From the NCBI GenBank assembly GCA_002256345.1, contig NKIY01000002.1:620001-684000 (forward strand): a stretch of 64,000 nucleotides of DNA. The letters are read 5' to 3'. The stretch comes from Bradyrhizobiaceae bacterium PARB1 (GTDB lineage Bacteria > Pseudomonadota > Alphaproteobacteria > Rhizobiales > Xanthobacteraceae). Made by a program: the position numbers and the translations under genes. Positions 25,852 through 35,874 of the stretch are shown piece after piece; position 1 is the first letter of the stretch; the number at the start of each line of letters is the position of its first letter. The notes beneath the pieces were generated by a model, which was not told where the DNA came from, made no database searches, and saw nothing but the letters and a program-made list of their open reading frames with translations.

Positions 25852-26919
25852 GTGACCGCAAGCCTCGACGACCTTGAACGCACATTGGCGTTCGCCGACA
25901 TCGCGCTCGGGCAGATCCGCTCGCTGCGCCAGCCAGCAATCCCGCGCAACTACGAGATCTGGTACGTTTACGCGACCGGCTACAATCCGGCGCTGAACAA
26001 AGTCGTCAACGAGACGCTGGCCCGTAACGGCCGCCTCAGCGACTCCGATCTCGATCAGATCCACGACACCTATCTCTCTCAGGCCCGCGTCACCGATCGC
26101 ATCGATCAGGTCGGCGCCCGCGTCATCGGGGAGATCGACGACGTGATGACGCTGATCAACGACGCACTCAACATGACCGTCGATTTCAATACGAGTCTCG
26201 CCGGCGCGGGCAAGCAGCTCGCCGGCGCGCGCGATCCCGCCGCCATCAAGACCGTCATCGAAGGCCTCGTAAAATCCACGCGTGAGGTGCACGACACCAA
26301 CAAGGCGCTGGAAGAGCGCCTGCTGTTCTCACGCAGCGAGGTCAGCGTGTTGCAGCAGAGTCTCGAAGCCATCCGTGCCGAGAGCCTGACCGATCCCCTC
26401 ACCGCGCTCGGCAACCGCAAATATTTCGACCGCGCTTTAGCGACGGCCATCGAGGCGGCGCAGAAGCGCGGCGAACCGCTGTCGCTCCTGATGCTCGACA
26501 TCGATCACTTCAAGTCGTTCAACGACAATTACGGCCACCTCACCGGCGACCAGGTGCTGCGCCTCGTCGGCATGTCGCTGAAGCAGACCATCAAGGGTCA
26601 GGACATCACCGCGCGCTATGGCGGCGAGGAATTCGCCGTGGTGCTGCCGAACACGCCGCTGCGCCAGGCGCTGACGGTGGCCGACCACATCCGCCGCGCC
26701 GTGATGTCGAAGGAGCTGAAGAAGAAATCGACCGGCGAGATTCTTGGCCGTGTCACCATCTCGATCGGCGTCTCGATGCTGGCGAGCGGCGACGACATGG
26801 ACAGCCTGATCGGCCGCTCCGATGCCTGCCTCTATGCGGCCAAGCGCAACGGCCGCAACCGGGTGATCTGCGAGGTCGATCCGGAATATCAGTCGGAGAT
26901 CACATTCCAGGTGGCGTAG
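25852..26919 (+). CDS. Diguanylate cyclase (GGDEF domain)
   Basis: A protein of 355 residues from GTG 25852, which has GGGGA eight bases upstream; a TTG at 25837 lacks a ribosome site. There is no signal peptide or membrane helix, so it is cytoplasmic. Residues 1-180 form a helical N-terminal region with a coiled coil just before the catalytic domain (ALEERLLFSRSEVSVLQQSL). The GGDEF domain opens with LTDPLTALGNRKYFDRAL, has the metal-binding LDIDHFKSFNDNYGH, and the active loop RYGGEEF (257-261). It should make cyclic di-GMP from two GTP. The inhibitory RxxD site expected a few residues before the loop reads KGQD, so product inhibition may be weak. Its end faces the TfoX-like gene across a palindromic repeat. 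Confidence 0.92.
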   Translation: MTASLDDLERTLAFADIALGQIRSLRQPAIPRNYEIWYVYATGYNPALNKVVNETLARNGRLSDSDLDQIHDTYLSQARVTDRIDQVGARVIGEIDDVMTLINDALNMTVDFNTSLAGAGKQLAGARDPAAIKTVIEGLVKSTREVHDTNKALEERLLFSRSEVSVLQQSLEAIRAESLTDPLTALGNRKYFDRALATAIEAAQKRGEPLSLLMLDIDHFKSFNDNYGHLTGDQVLRLVGMSLKQTIKGQDITARYGGEEFAVVLPNTPLRQALTVADHIRRAVMSKELKKKSTGEILGRVTISIGVSMLASGDDMDSLIGRSDACLYAAKRNGRNRVICEVDPEYQSEITFQVA

Positions 26920-26922
26920 CTC

Positions 26923-27074
26923 AACTCCGCCCATCATGGTGAAGAGCGCGCTCGAACCCTCATAGTGAGGAGCGGCCGTAGGCCGCGTCTCGAACCATGA
27001 GCTGGCCTGGCTCCAGCGAGCGCGACCATCCTTCGAGACGCCGCTACGCGGCTCCTCAGGATGAGGGCGGAGTT
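26923..27074. repeat. Paired inverted palindromic repeats (BIME-like) between convergent genes
   Basis: Two inverted copies of a ~40-bp palindromic element at 26959-27000 and 27027-27065 share GAGGAGC...GCGTCTCGAA and its reverse complement. Outer arms AACTCCGCCC (26923-26932) and GGGCGGAGTT (27065-27074) enclose both, so the whole interval can fold. Such 'CATCCTTCGAGACGC...CTCCTCAGGATGAGG' elements recur in Bradyrhizobium-group genomes (recalled, not searched). It may end transcription of both flanking genes. Confidence 0.8.
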
Positions 27075-27510
27075 ACTTCGCCCTCTTCGTTTTCTTGGCC
27101 GTTTTGGCTGGCTGCTTCGGGGACTTCTTCGTCGTTGCTTTCTTCGCGACTTTCTTCTTCGCCGCTTTTTTCTTCCCCTTGCCCGCTTTCTTCACCGCCG
27201 CCCTTATCGCAGCGGCATGCGCCGTGCGCGCCCATTCCGTCACCTCATCGGGATCGTCATAGAGCCGCTCGGGCAAGCGCCAGTAGGAGGCGATCATCCG
27301 CAGCTTGCCCTTCATCTCATATTGGAAGCACTGCGATCCCTCCGCCTCGAAACGCGGGATCGAGTTCTCATCGGCACGCAGATAGATCGCCCCGCGTAGC
27401 ACCAGCGCGAAGTTGATGCCGTCGGCGGAAACGCCGAAGCCGGAAAACATCCGGCGGATCGTCACCGGCCCGAAGCCGGCGAACAGTTCGGAGAGGAATT
27501 CGCGGTCCAT
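27073..27510 (-). CDS. TfoX N-terminal-like protein with lysine-rich histone-like tail
   Basis: A protein of 145 residues from ATG 27510 (MDREFLSELFAGFGPVTIRR). Residues 1-105 match the TfoX N-terminal domain pattern (RRMFSGFGVSADGINFALVL, then IYLRADENSIPRFEAEGSQCFQYEMKG, which spans the core). Residues 108-145 are almost only Lys, Ala, Thr and Pro (KKAAKKKVAKKATTKKSPKQ), like histone H1 or HctB tails, suggesting nucleic-acid binding. TfoX domains in gammaproteobacteria act in competence control. In alphaproteobacteria stand-alone copies have no settled role. The stop codon lies inside the outer arm of the palindromic repeat. It is downstream of the suf operon but separated by a second repeat, so it is probably transcribed separately. 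Confidence 0.88.
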   Translation of the reverse strand: MDREFLSELFAGFGPVTIRRMFSGFGVSADGINFALVLRGAIYLRADENSIPRFEAEGSQCFQYEMKGKLRMIASYWRLPERLYDDPDEVTEWARTAHAAAIRAAVKKAGKGKKKAAKKKVAKKATTKKSPKQPAKTAKKTKRAK

Positions 27511-27566
27511 GGGGGAAGTGTAGGATGAGAAGCACGATGACGGAAGCACCCGCACACCGCTCTCTC

Positions 27567-27657
27567 CACGTCATGGCCGGGCCTGACCCGGCCATCCATC
27601 TTGGCCAACGTCGTGCGGCGCTCAAGATGGATCCCCGGGTCAAGCCCGGGGACGACA
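27567..27657. repeat. Dispersed palindromic repeat between tfoX-like gene and sufA
   Basis: Contains GGCCGGGCCTGACCCGGCC and, 50 bases on, CCCCGGGTCAAGCCCGGGG, joined by inverted words CATCTTG and CAAGATG(GAT). The nested palindromes resemble repetitive extragenic elements frequent in Bradyrhizobium relatives. As it lies just past the sufA stop codon it may act as the operon terminator. Confidence 0.75.
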
Positions 27658-27681
27658 GCGTTCTATCAGAAGATAAAGCGC

Positions 27682-28089
27682 TTAGCCGTCGATCTTCGCC
27701 GGCTGCAACTGCACGGACTCGCCGCAGCCGCACGCGCTGATCTGGTTCGGGTTGTTGAACACGAACTGCGCCTGCATCTTGTCGGTCTTGTAGTCCATCT
27801 CGGTCCCGAGCAGGAACAGCACGGCCTTGGGATCGACCAGGATCTTGACGCCCTTGTCCTCGACGACCTCATCGGTCGGCTTCACGTCATGGGCGTATTC
27901 GACGGTGTAGGACTGGCCGGCGCAGCCGCCATTCTTGATGCCGACGCGAAGGCCGATGATCTCGGAATCCGTGCGTTTGGTCAGTTCGAGCACACGTGCC
28001 GCTGCGGCGTCGGTCAGGCGCATCACTTGCGGCCGCGGACGCGGCTTGGGCTTGGCGGGCGCTGGTGCGTTCGGTGTCATCTCAGTCAT
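27682..28089 (-). CDS. sufA: A-type iron-sulfur carrier, SufA/IscA family
   Basis: A protein of 135 residues. After a Pro/Lys-rich N-terminal stretch (~20 residues) comes the HesB/IscA fold. It carries the three family cysteines: one in IKNGGCAGQSY and two in the C-terminal ACGCGES. These bind iron or a [2Fe-2S]/[4Fe-4S] cluster and hand it to apoproteins. It is the last gene of the suf operon, 59 bp after the DUF59 gene. Compared with E. coli SufA it has a longer N-terminus, common in Rhizobiales. Erp-type function cannot be excluded; the operon context favours SufA. Confidence 0.92.
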   Translation of the reverse strand: MTEMTPNAPAPAKPKPRPRPQVMRLTDAAAARVLELTKRTDSEIIGLRVGIKNGGCAGQSYTVEYAHDVKPTDEVVEDKGVKILVDPKAVLFLLGTEMDYKTDKMQAQFVFNNPNQISACGCGESVQLQPAKIDG

Positions 28090-28148
28090 GTGTTCAGTCC
28101 CTTGGGCGGTTCAAGGCCGCCAACGGCGAATTCAGTTGGACGCGACGC

Positions 28149-28520
28149 TCACCACATATTGAGCACGAGGCGGGCCTCGTCGCTCATCCGGTCCGGCGTC
28201 CAGGTCGGTTCCCAGACGATGTTGACCTTGACGATGCCGGCGCCGGGCACACTGGCCACGGCATTCTCCACCATGGTCGGCAGTTCTTCCGCCGCCGGGC
28301 AGTTCGGCGTCGTCAGCGTCATGTCGATGTCGATGCCACGATCGTCCTTGATGTCGACCTTGTAGATCAGGCCGAGCTCATAGATGTCGGCGGGAATTTC
28401 CGGATCGAACACCGTCTTCAGTGCGGCGACGATTTCCGTGCCCATGCGTTCGGTCTCGGCCGGATCCAGCGCGGAGACGGTTTGCATCTCCGGAATCTTC
28501 ACCTCTGCGGTGTCACTCAT
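28149..28520 (-). CDS. sufT: SUF-associated DUF59 (MIP18-like) protein, SufT family
   Basis: A protein of 123 residues. It has the DUF59 signature DPEIPADIYELGLIY and the conserved cysteine segment LTTPNCPAAEELP, and ends in WEPTWTPDRMSDEARL as typical for SUF operon members. It helps Fe-S cluster maturation, probably during carrier delivery. Its ATG overlaps the sufS stop by 4 bp, so translation is coupled. The symbol sufT follows common usage for DUF59 proteins in suf operons. Confidence 0.9.
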   Translation of the reverse strand: MSDTAEVKIPEMQTVSALDPAETERMGTEIVAALKTVFDPEIPADIYELGLIYKVDIKDDRGIDIDMTLTTPNCPAAEELPTMVENAVASVPGAGIVKVNIVWEPTWTPDRMSDEARLVLNMW

Positions 28521-29764
28521 GCGAAAAGCTCCCGTGCCTTGATCAACGCCTGCGCGAGATGATCGATTTCTTCGCGGGTATTATACAGTCCGAATGATGC
28601 ACGGCAGGTGGCCGTGACATTGAATCGTTCCAGAAGCGGCATCACGCAATGAGTGCCGGCACGTACCGCGATGCCCTGACGATCGATCACGGTCGCGACA
28701 TCGTGGGCATGGGCGCCCTTGAGCTCGAACGAGATCACCGGGCCCTTGGTCTTGGCCGAGCCGAAGATGCGCAGCGAATTGATCTCGCGAAGCTTGCCTT
28801 CAGCGTAAGTCAGAAGGTCGTGCTCGTACGCAGCGATGCGCTCACGCCCGATCGAATTCACGTAGTCGATGGCCGCGCCCAGGCCGATGGCCTCGACAAT
28901 GGCCGGCGTGCCAGCTTCGAATTTATGCGGCGGATCACCATAAGTAACCCATTCCTTCGACACTTCACGGATCATCTCACCGCCGCCGGCATAAGGCCGC
29001 ATGGCTGCGAGGCGATCATATTTGCCGTAGAGGACGCCGATGCCGGTCGGGCCGTAGAGCTTGTGACCGGTGAAGACGTAGAAGTCGCAATCGATGTCCT
29101 GCACGTCGATCACGCCGTGCACCGCAGCCTGGCTGCCATCGACCAGCACCGGGATGCCGCGCGCATGCGCAATGGCCGTGACTTCCTTCACCGGCACTTG
29201 CGTGCCCAGCGCGTTCGACATCTGCGTGATGGCGACGATCTTGGTGCGGTCGGTCAGCAGCTTCTCGAACTCGTCGATCAGGAAGTTGCCTTCGTCATCG
29301 ACAGGCGCCCATTTGATGACAGCGCCCTGACGCTCGCGCAAAAAGTGCCACGGCACGATGTTCGAATGGTGCTCCATGATGGAGACCACGATCTCGTCGC
29401 CCTCTTTGATGTTCTCGCCACCGAAGGCTGCTGCCACGGTGTTGAGCGCATCGGTGGCGTTGCGCGTGAAGATGATCTCTTCCGGGCGCTTCGCATTGAG
29501 GAAGTGCTGCACCTTGGTGCGCGCACCCTCGTAAGCTTCCGTCGCCGCATTGGCGAGGTAATGCAGCCCGCGATGCACGTTGGCATATTCGGACTTGTAG
29601 GCCTCGGTCATGCGATCGAGCACGGCGAACGGCTTCTGGGCCGAGGCGGCGTTGTCGAGATAGACCAGCGGCTTGCCATAGACCTGCATCGCCAGCGCCG
29701 GGAAATCCTTGCGGATCAGCTCGACGTCATAGGAGCCGTTGATCACCGCTGGATGGTCACTCAT
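28517..29764 (-). CDS. sufS: Cysteine desulfurase SufS
   Basis: Group II PLP-dependent cysteine desulfurase of 415 residues, the usual size. The PLP lysine lies in VFTGHKLYGPTGIG. The active cysteine is in the short loop RAGTHCVMPLL near residue 365, as in SufS/CsdA. Other hallmarks are YLDNAASAQKP at the N-terminus and EMIREV, which precedes the cofactor region's second half. It removes sulfur from L-cysteine as a persulfide for the SufBCD scaffold. It overlaps sufD and the DUF59 gene by 4 bp each. No SufE gene lies in the window, so a sulfur acceptor must be elsewhere. Confidence 0.95.
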   Translation of the reverse strand: MSDHPAVINGSYDVELIRKDFPALAMQVYGKPLVYLDNAASAQKPFAVLDRMTEAYKSEYANVHRGLHYLANAATEAYEGARTKVQHFLNAKRPEEIIFTRNATDALNTVAAAFGGENIKEGDEIVVSIMEHHSNIVPWHFLRERQGAVIKWAPVDDEGNFLIDEFEKLLTDRTKIVAITQMSNALGTQVPVKEVTAIAHARGIPVLVDGSQAAVHGVIDVQDIDCDFYVFTGHKLYGPTGIGVLYGKYDRLAAMRPYAGGGEMIREVSKEWVTYGDPPHKFEAGTPAIVEAIGLGAAIDYVNSIGRERIAAYEHDLLTYAEGKLREINSLRIFGSAKTKGPVISFELKGAHAHDVATVIDRQGIAVRAGTHCVMPLLERFNVTATCRASFGLYNTREEIDHLAQALIKARELFA

Positions 29765-31080
29765 GCACGCGTCCCCAGCCAGCGTTCGGCCGCCGATATG
29801 GCGACATCACGCAGGTCATCATTCGCGATCGACTCCAGCGCTTCACCCACGAAAGCCTGGATCAGCAGCGCCTGCGCTTCCTTCTCGGGAAGGCCGCGGG
29901 CCCGCAGATAGAACAGCAGGCTGTCATCCAGCGCGCCGACCGTAGCACCATGACCGCACTGCACGTCGTCGGCGAAGATTTCGAGTTCGGGCTTGTTGTC
30001 GATCTCGGCATCATCCGAGAGCAACAGCGCACGCGACATCATCTTGCCATCGGTCTGCTGGGCGATCTGATGCACATTGATCTTGCCCTGAAACACGGAA
30101 TGCGCGCGCTCGTCGAGCACGGCACGGAAGTTTTCTCGGCTCAGGCAACCCGGCGTGGCGTGGTCGATCACAAAGGTGCAATCGCCATGCTGCTGCCCAC
30201 GCAGCAGATGAATGCTGTTGGTGGAGAGCTCGCTGCCCTCGCCCGCCAGCGTGATAAAACTCTGATAGCGGCTGACGGCGCCACCAGTGGTCAAGCTGAA
30301 GGTGTTGAACTTCGTCCGCGCGCCGACGGTAACGATGGCGCTGGCGATGCTCGCGGCATCGATGGCATCTTCCATCACCCGCACGTGCTGCAGGTCGCTG
30401 TCATCGCCGACCCAGATCACGGTGGTGTCGTGGATCTGATAGGCTTTCGCGGATTCCGTCGCGACATAGTTCTCGACCAGCGTGACCTTGGCCTTGTTGC
30501 CGATGCGGATCAGCGAGCGCGTGAAGGACGCCACCTTCGGCTTCGTCGCCACATGAACGATCTGCAGCGGCTTTACGACTTCAGTGCCATCGGCCACGCT
30601 GACAATCACGCCATCGGTGGCGAAGGCCGCGTTGAGCGACAGCATGGGGTCATTGACCTTGCTGAGCAGCAGGTCGGCCCGCGCGGCGCTGGCCTCATCC
30701 GCCAGCACGGCGCTGAGCGCATGCACGCTGATGCCATTGCCGGCCGAGAGATCGGATAGATCGGCGGCAAATACGCCATCGACCAGTACCAGCTTCTGCG
30801 CATCGCCATCCTTGAGCGCGGCGACGGCCTTGCGAGCCTCCGCCAGCGCAGCCTGATCCGGCGCAGCCGCGAGCGGCGCGACATCGCCGAGCAATTTGCG
30901 CAGGTCCGTATACTTCCATTCCTCAACGCGCCGGTTCGGCAGGCCGTTCACGGCAAACGCATCGAAGGCGCGCTGGCGCGTCTCGGTGACAGGCCCGGTG
31001 CCGGGCAGACGACCGCGCGCAGCGGCAAAGGTGCCGTCCAGCGTCGCGCCCGTCGTGGTCTTTGCTACAGCTACATTCAT
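29761..31080 (-). CDS. sufD: Fe-S assembly scaffold protein SufD
   Basis: A protein of 439 residues. The C-terminal half is the SufBD beta-helix fold, recognised from HSVFQGKINVHQIAQQTDGK and the ending DDVQCGHGATVGALD, where the last histidine is conserved in SufD. The N-terminus is variable and helical (RRVEEWKYTDLRKLLGD). SufD joins SufB and two SufC subunits in the scaffold complex and is needed for iron entry. It starts 11 bp after the sufC stop and ends overlapping sufS, which fits a single operon. Confidence 0.95.
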   Translation of the reverse strand: MNVAVAKTTTGATLDGTFAAARGRLPGTGPVTETRQRAFDAFAVNGLPNRRVEEWKYTDLRKLLGDVAPLAAAPDQAALAEARKAVAALKDGDAQKLVLVDGVFAADLSDLSAGNGISVHALSAVLADEASAARADLLLSKVNDPMLSLNAAFATDGVIVSVADGTEVVKPLQIVHVATKPKVASFTRSLIRIGNKAKVTLVENYVATESAKAYQIHDTTVIWVGDDSDLQHVRVMEDAIDAASIASAIVTVGARTKFNTFSLTTGGAVSRYQSFITLAGEGSELSTNSIHLLRGQQHGDCTFVIDHATPGCLSRENFRAVLDERAHSVFQGKINVHQIAQQTDGKMMSRALLLSDDAEIDNKPELEIFADDVQCGHGATVGALDDSLLFYLRARGLPEKEAQALLIQAFVGEALESIANDDLRDVAISAAERWLGTRA

Positions 31081-31091
31081 GATGATCTCAC

Positions 31092-31833
<742 letters not shown>

Positions 31834-31850
<17 letters not shown>

Positions 31851-32146
31851 TTTCTCTATCCTTCTTGCCCGGCGCAGTGTTTGGCGCCTCGGCCTGTGCA
31901 TTCACATTCGATTGAGCCGTTGAGCCGGCTTTGAAACTGCCCAACGCAACGAGAATTTCCATGTAGGGCGACAGCAGGAGCGCAAAGAAAGCCAGAGCTC
32001 CAAATCCGCAGATCGTCCCTCCAAGCACTCTCGCATTTTTCGATACCAAACGTGCCGCCAAACAGAGCAAGCATGGCACCCGCAAATGCGAGGAGCAGCG
32101 AGATGGCGAGCGGTAAACCCAAGAGAAGCTCGAGGATTTTCCGCAT
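31834..32146 (-). pseudogene. Small two-helix membrane protein of the suf operon, frameshifted
   Basis: Two overlapping frames give halves of one protein. Frame A, from ATG 32146 (8 bp after the sufB stop), encodes a membrane helix (LLLGLPLAISLLLAFAGAML). Frame B, ending at 31834 inside the sufC start, encodes a second helix (GFGALAFFALLLSPYMEILV) and a polar tail ending KKDRENDRVA. The frames join if the five-T run at 32036-32040 had four Ts. The result is a continuous 103-residue protein (..GGTFGIENARVLGG..). This could be a sequencing error, a real inactivating mutation, or slippage on the A5 run. Its family was not recognised; its place between sufB and sufC suggests a membrane accessory to the operon. 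Confidence 0.65.
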
Positions 32147-32154
32147 CGCCCTAA

Positions 32155-33648
<1,494 letters not shown>

Positions 33649-33751
33649 TCAATCCTCCGCTCGCGGTTTCAAGGACCGCGGTGGACATACCCAAACCAAA
33701 TTCAGAACTTGCGGGGGTCTTTACGACGTTCCGGCGGGAAAATCACCAGCC

Positions 33752-34918
33752 TTAGAACCGTTCAACCTCTGTTTCGTCGCTCTGCTTAATTAATGATCCC
33801 GCGAGCTTTTTCCAAGCCTCCAGGAACCGTTCGACGTCGCTTTCGGTGGTCGTCCAGCCCAGGCTGACGCGAATCCCGCTGCGGGTCAGTTCCGGCCCAT
33901 ACCCCATCGCCTCGATCACATGGGACGGCTGCACCTTACCAGAAGAACAGGCGGAACCCGACGATACCGAGATACCTTCGAGATCAAATCCAATCACAGC
34001 AGTCTCCGCGCGCAGACCGGGGGCGCCGAACAGGATGGTATTTGGCAGGCGCGGGGCGTCCTGCGCGAACACAATGACGTCGTTGTGTTGCCGCAAGCCG
34101 GCCTCAAGAATTTGGCGCAATTCGGCGATTTTTGCCATCTCCGGCAGCGCTGCGACGGCCGCCTTGACGGCTGCGCCAAAGCCGTTGATTCCAATGACAT
34201 TTTCGGTTCCAGCCCGCCGCGACAACTCCTGTCCGCCACCGCGCAGCAGCGGCTGCGGCCCCGTCAGACCATCGCCGATCACCAGCGCGCCGACACCCTT
34301 CGGTCCGCCAATCTTGTGCGCAGAAATTGATAGAAGATCGGTCTGCAATTCACTGATGTTGATCGAAATTTTCCCAAGCGCCTGCACCGCATCCACATGC
34401 AGCAGCCCGCCAGCTTCATGCACCACTTCAGCAATTCCTGCGATCGGCTGCAGCGCTCCGGTCTCATTATTGGCCGCCATCACCGACACCAGCGCCGGCG
34501 GCTTGTCCGCCAGCAATTCCCGCAAACGGGCGGGATCGACCACCCCGTTCCGATCGACGTCCAACACCGTCACTGCCTCCGGCGAGAATCGCCCGGCGGC
34601 CATGACGGACGGGTGCTCTACGGCCGATACGATCAACCGTTCCAGCGGCGCACCGCCCTTGCGACTGGACCCAGGCACCAGCGCCATCACATTGGCCTCG
34701 GTTCCGCCCGAGGTGAAGACCACTTGCCGCGCTTCGGCACCAACGGCCGAAGCCACAACGGCACGGGCATCCTCGACGAAACGCCGGGCCTGGCGACCTT
34801 CGGCATGGACCGAGGACGGGTTCCCCACCGCATCCATCGCAGCCAACATCGCCGCCCGCGCTTCGGGGCGCAGGGGGGTGGTCGCGTTCCAGTCGAGATA
34901 GACGCGCGCGGGCGACAA
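33752..34918 (-). CDS. Cysteine desulfurase, NifS/IscS group
   Basis: A protein of 388 residues starting with TTG at 34918; AAGGAG lies seven bases upstream and decides this start over longer frames. It is a Group I desulfurase. Seen are YLDWNATTPLRPEA at the N-terminus, the PLP lysine in SISAHKIGGPKGVG, and the catalytic cysteine in the long loop SVSSGSACSSGKVQPSH. It supplies persulfide sulfur. Lying upstream of sufB and in the same direction, it makes this operon one with two different desulfurase types, an arrangement known in Rhizobiales. A role shared with tRNA thiolation is possible but not shown. Confidence 0.93.
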   Translation of the reverse strand: MSPARVYLDWNATTPLRPEARAAMLAAMDAVGNPSSVHAEGRQARRFVEDARAVVASAVGAEARQVVFTSGGTEANVMALVPGSSRKGGAPLERLIVSAVEHPSVMAAGRFSPEAVTVLDVDRNGVVDPARLRELLADKPPALVSVMAANNETGALQPIAGIAEVVHEAGGLLHVDAVQALGKISINISELQTDLLSISAHKIGGPKGVGALVIGDGLTGPQPLLRGGGQELSRRAGTENVIGINGFGAAVKAAVAALPEMAKIAELRQILEAGLRQHNDVIVFAQDAPRLPNTILFGAPGLRAETAVIGFDLEGISVSSGSACSSGKVQPSHVIEAMGYGPELTRSGIRVSLGWTTTESDVERFLEAWKKLAGSLIKQSDETEVERF

Positions 34919-35150
34919 TGCGGTTCTCCTTCGGTTCAGTGGCGGTGTCTTAGCCCAAACCGCAGCCGAATGCGCGTCCGGACCTCTCTTGAACCGTTCA
35001 AGATGCTTGCTTTTCGCCCCTGCGCTTATGGTAGAACGCGGCCTCCACTCCACACGGCGCGGCCTCCTGCGGCGCCGATCGCCCGCCTCAAAGGGCGCGA
35101 GACAGCCGCCAAGCCGGCCGAGCGCGCCGAGACCGGGATCAAGGATCACG

Positions 35151-35798
35151 ATGCCCGAAGTTATTTTTGCAGGCCCTGCTGGCCGTATCGAAGGCCGCTA
35201 CCATCCTGCCAAGCAGAAGAACGCGCCGATCGCGATGGTGCTGCATCCGCACCCGCAATTCGCCGGCACGATGAACCACCAGATCGTCTATCAGTGCTAT
35301 TATGCCTTCGTGCATCGCGGTTTCTCCGTGCTCCGCTTCAACTTCCGCGGCGTCGGTCGCAGCCAAGGCTCGTTCGACCACGGCACCGGCGAACTCTCGG
35401 ATGCCGCAGCGGCGCTCGACTGGGCACAGTCGATCAATCCCGAAGCGCGCGCCTGCTGGGTCGCCGGCTTCTCCTTCGGCGCCTGGATCGGCATGCAGCT
35501 TCTGATGCGCCGTCCGGAAGTCGAGGGTTTCATCTCGATCGCCCCACCGGCCAATCTCTACGACTTCTCGTTCCTGGCGCCCTGCCCGTCTTCGGGCCTG
35601 ATTGTTCATGGCGACAAGGATGCCGTGGTGCCAGCCAAGGACGTCAACACCTTGGTCGAGAAGCTGAAGACGCAGAAGGGCATTGTGATCGACCAGCAGG
35701 TCATTCCCGGCGCCAACCACTTCTTCGACAACAAGCTCGAGCCGCTGATGGAATCGGTGACGAGCTATCTCGACATGCGCCTCGCAAACGTGCGCTAA
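35151..35798 (+). CDS. Alpha/beta hydrolase, small serine-hydrolase family
   Basis: A protein of 215 residues from ATG 35151, with AAGGA upstream. The longer frame from 34989 has no support. The N-terminal strand pair leads to the oxyanion sequence LHPHPQFAGTMNH. The nucleophile elbow is GFSFGA (GxSxG) near residue 104. The acid lies in VHGDKDAVVP and the histidine in PGANHFFDNK. All triad residues are present. The family (KANL3/Tex30-like, YcjY group) includes uncharacterised esterases and short acyl hydrolases; the substrate cannot be told. It is cytoplasmic. It is divergent from the desulfurase gene and ends at the terminator shared with the porin. Confidence 0.9.
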   Translation: MPEVIFAGPAGRIEGRYHPAKQKNAPIAMVLHPHPQFAGTMNHQIVYQCYYAFVHRGFSVLRFNFRGVGRSQGSFDHGTGELSDAAAALDWAQSINPEARACWVAGFSFGAWIGMQLLMRRPEVEGFISIAPPANLYDFSFLAPCPSSGLIVHGDKDAVVPAKDVNTLVEKLKTQKGIVIDQQVIPGANHFFDNKLEPLMESVTSYLDMRLANVR

Positions 35799-35820
35799 AC
35801 GCCGAGACGAACACCGAACA

Positions 35821-35855
35821 AAAAAAGCCCTCGGCCATCCAGCCGAGGGCTTTTT
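35821..35855. terminator. Bidirectional intrinsic terminator
   Basis: A perfect 9-bp stem GCCCTCGGC / GCCGAGGGC (35827-35835 and 35842-35850) with a six-base loop, an A-run on the left and a T-run on the right. It terminates the hydrolase gene on the + strand and the porin gene on the - strand. Confidence 0.92.
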
Positions 35856-35874
35856 CGTTGCGAGGTCAGCGCGA

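Noticed and set aside
28649-29911. Plus-strand frame of 420 codons opposite sufS
   Set aside because: Antisense shadow without ribosome site or family resemblance.
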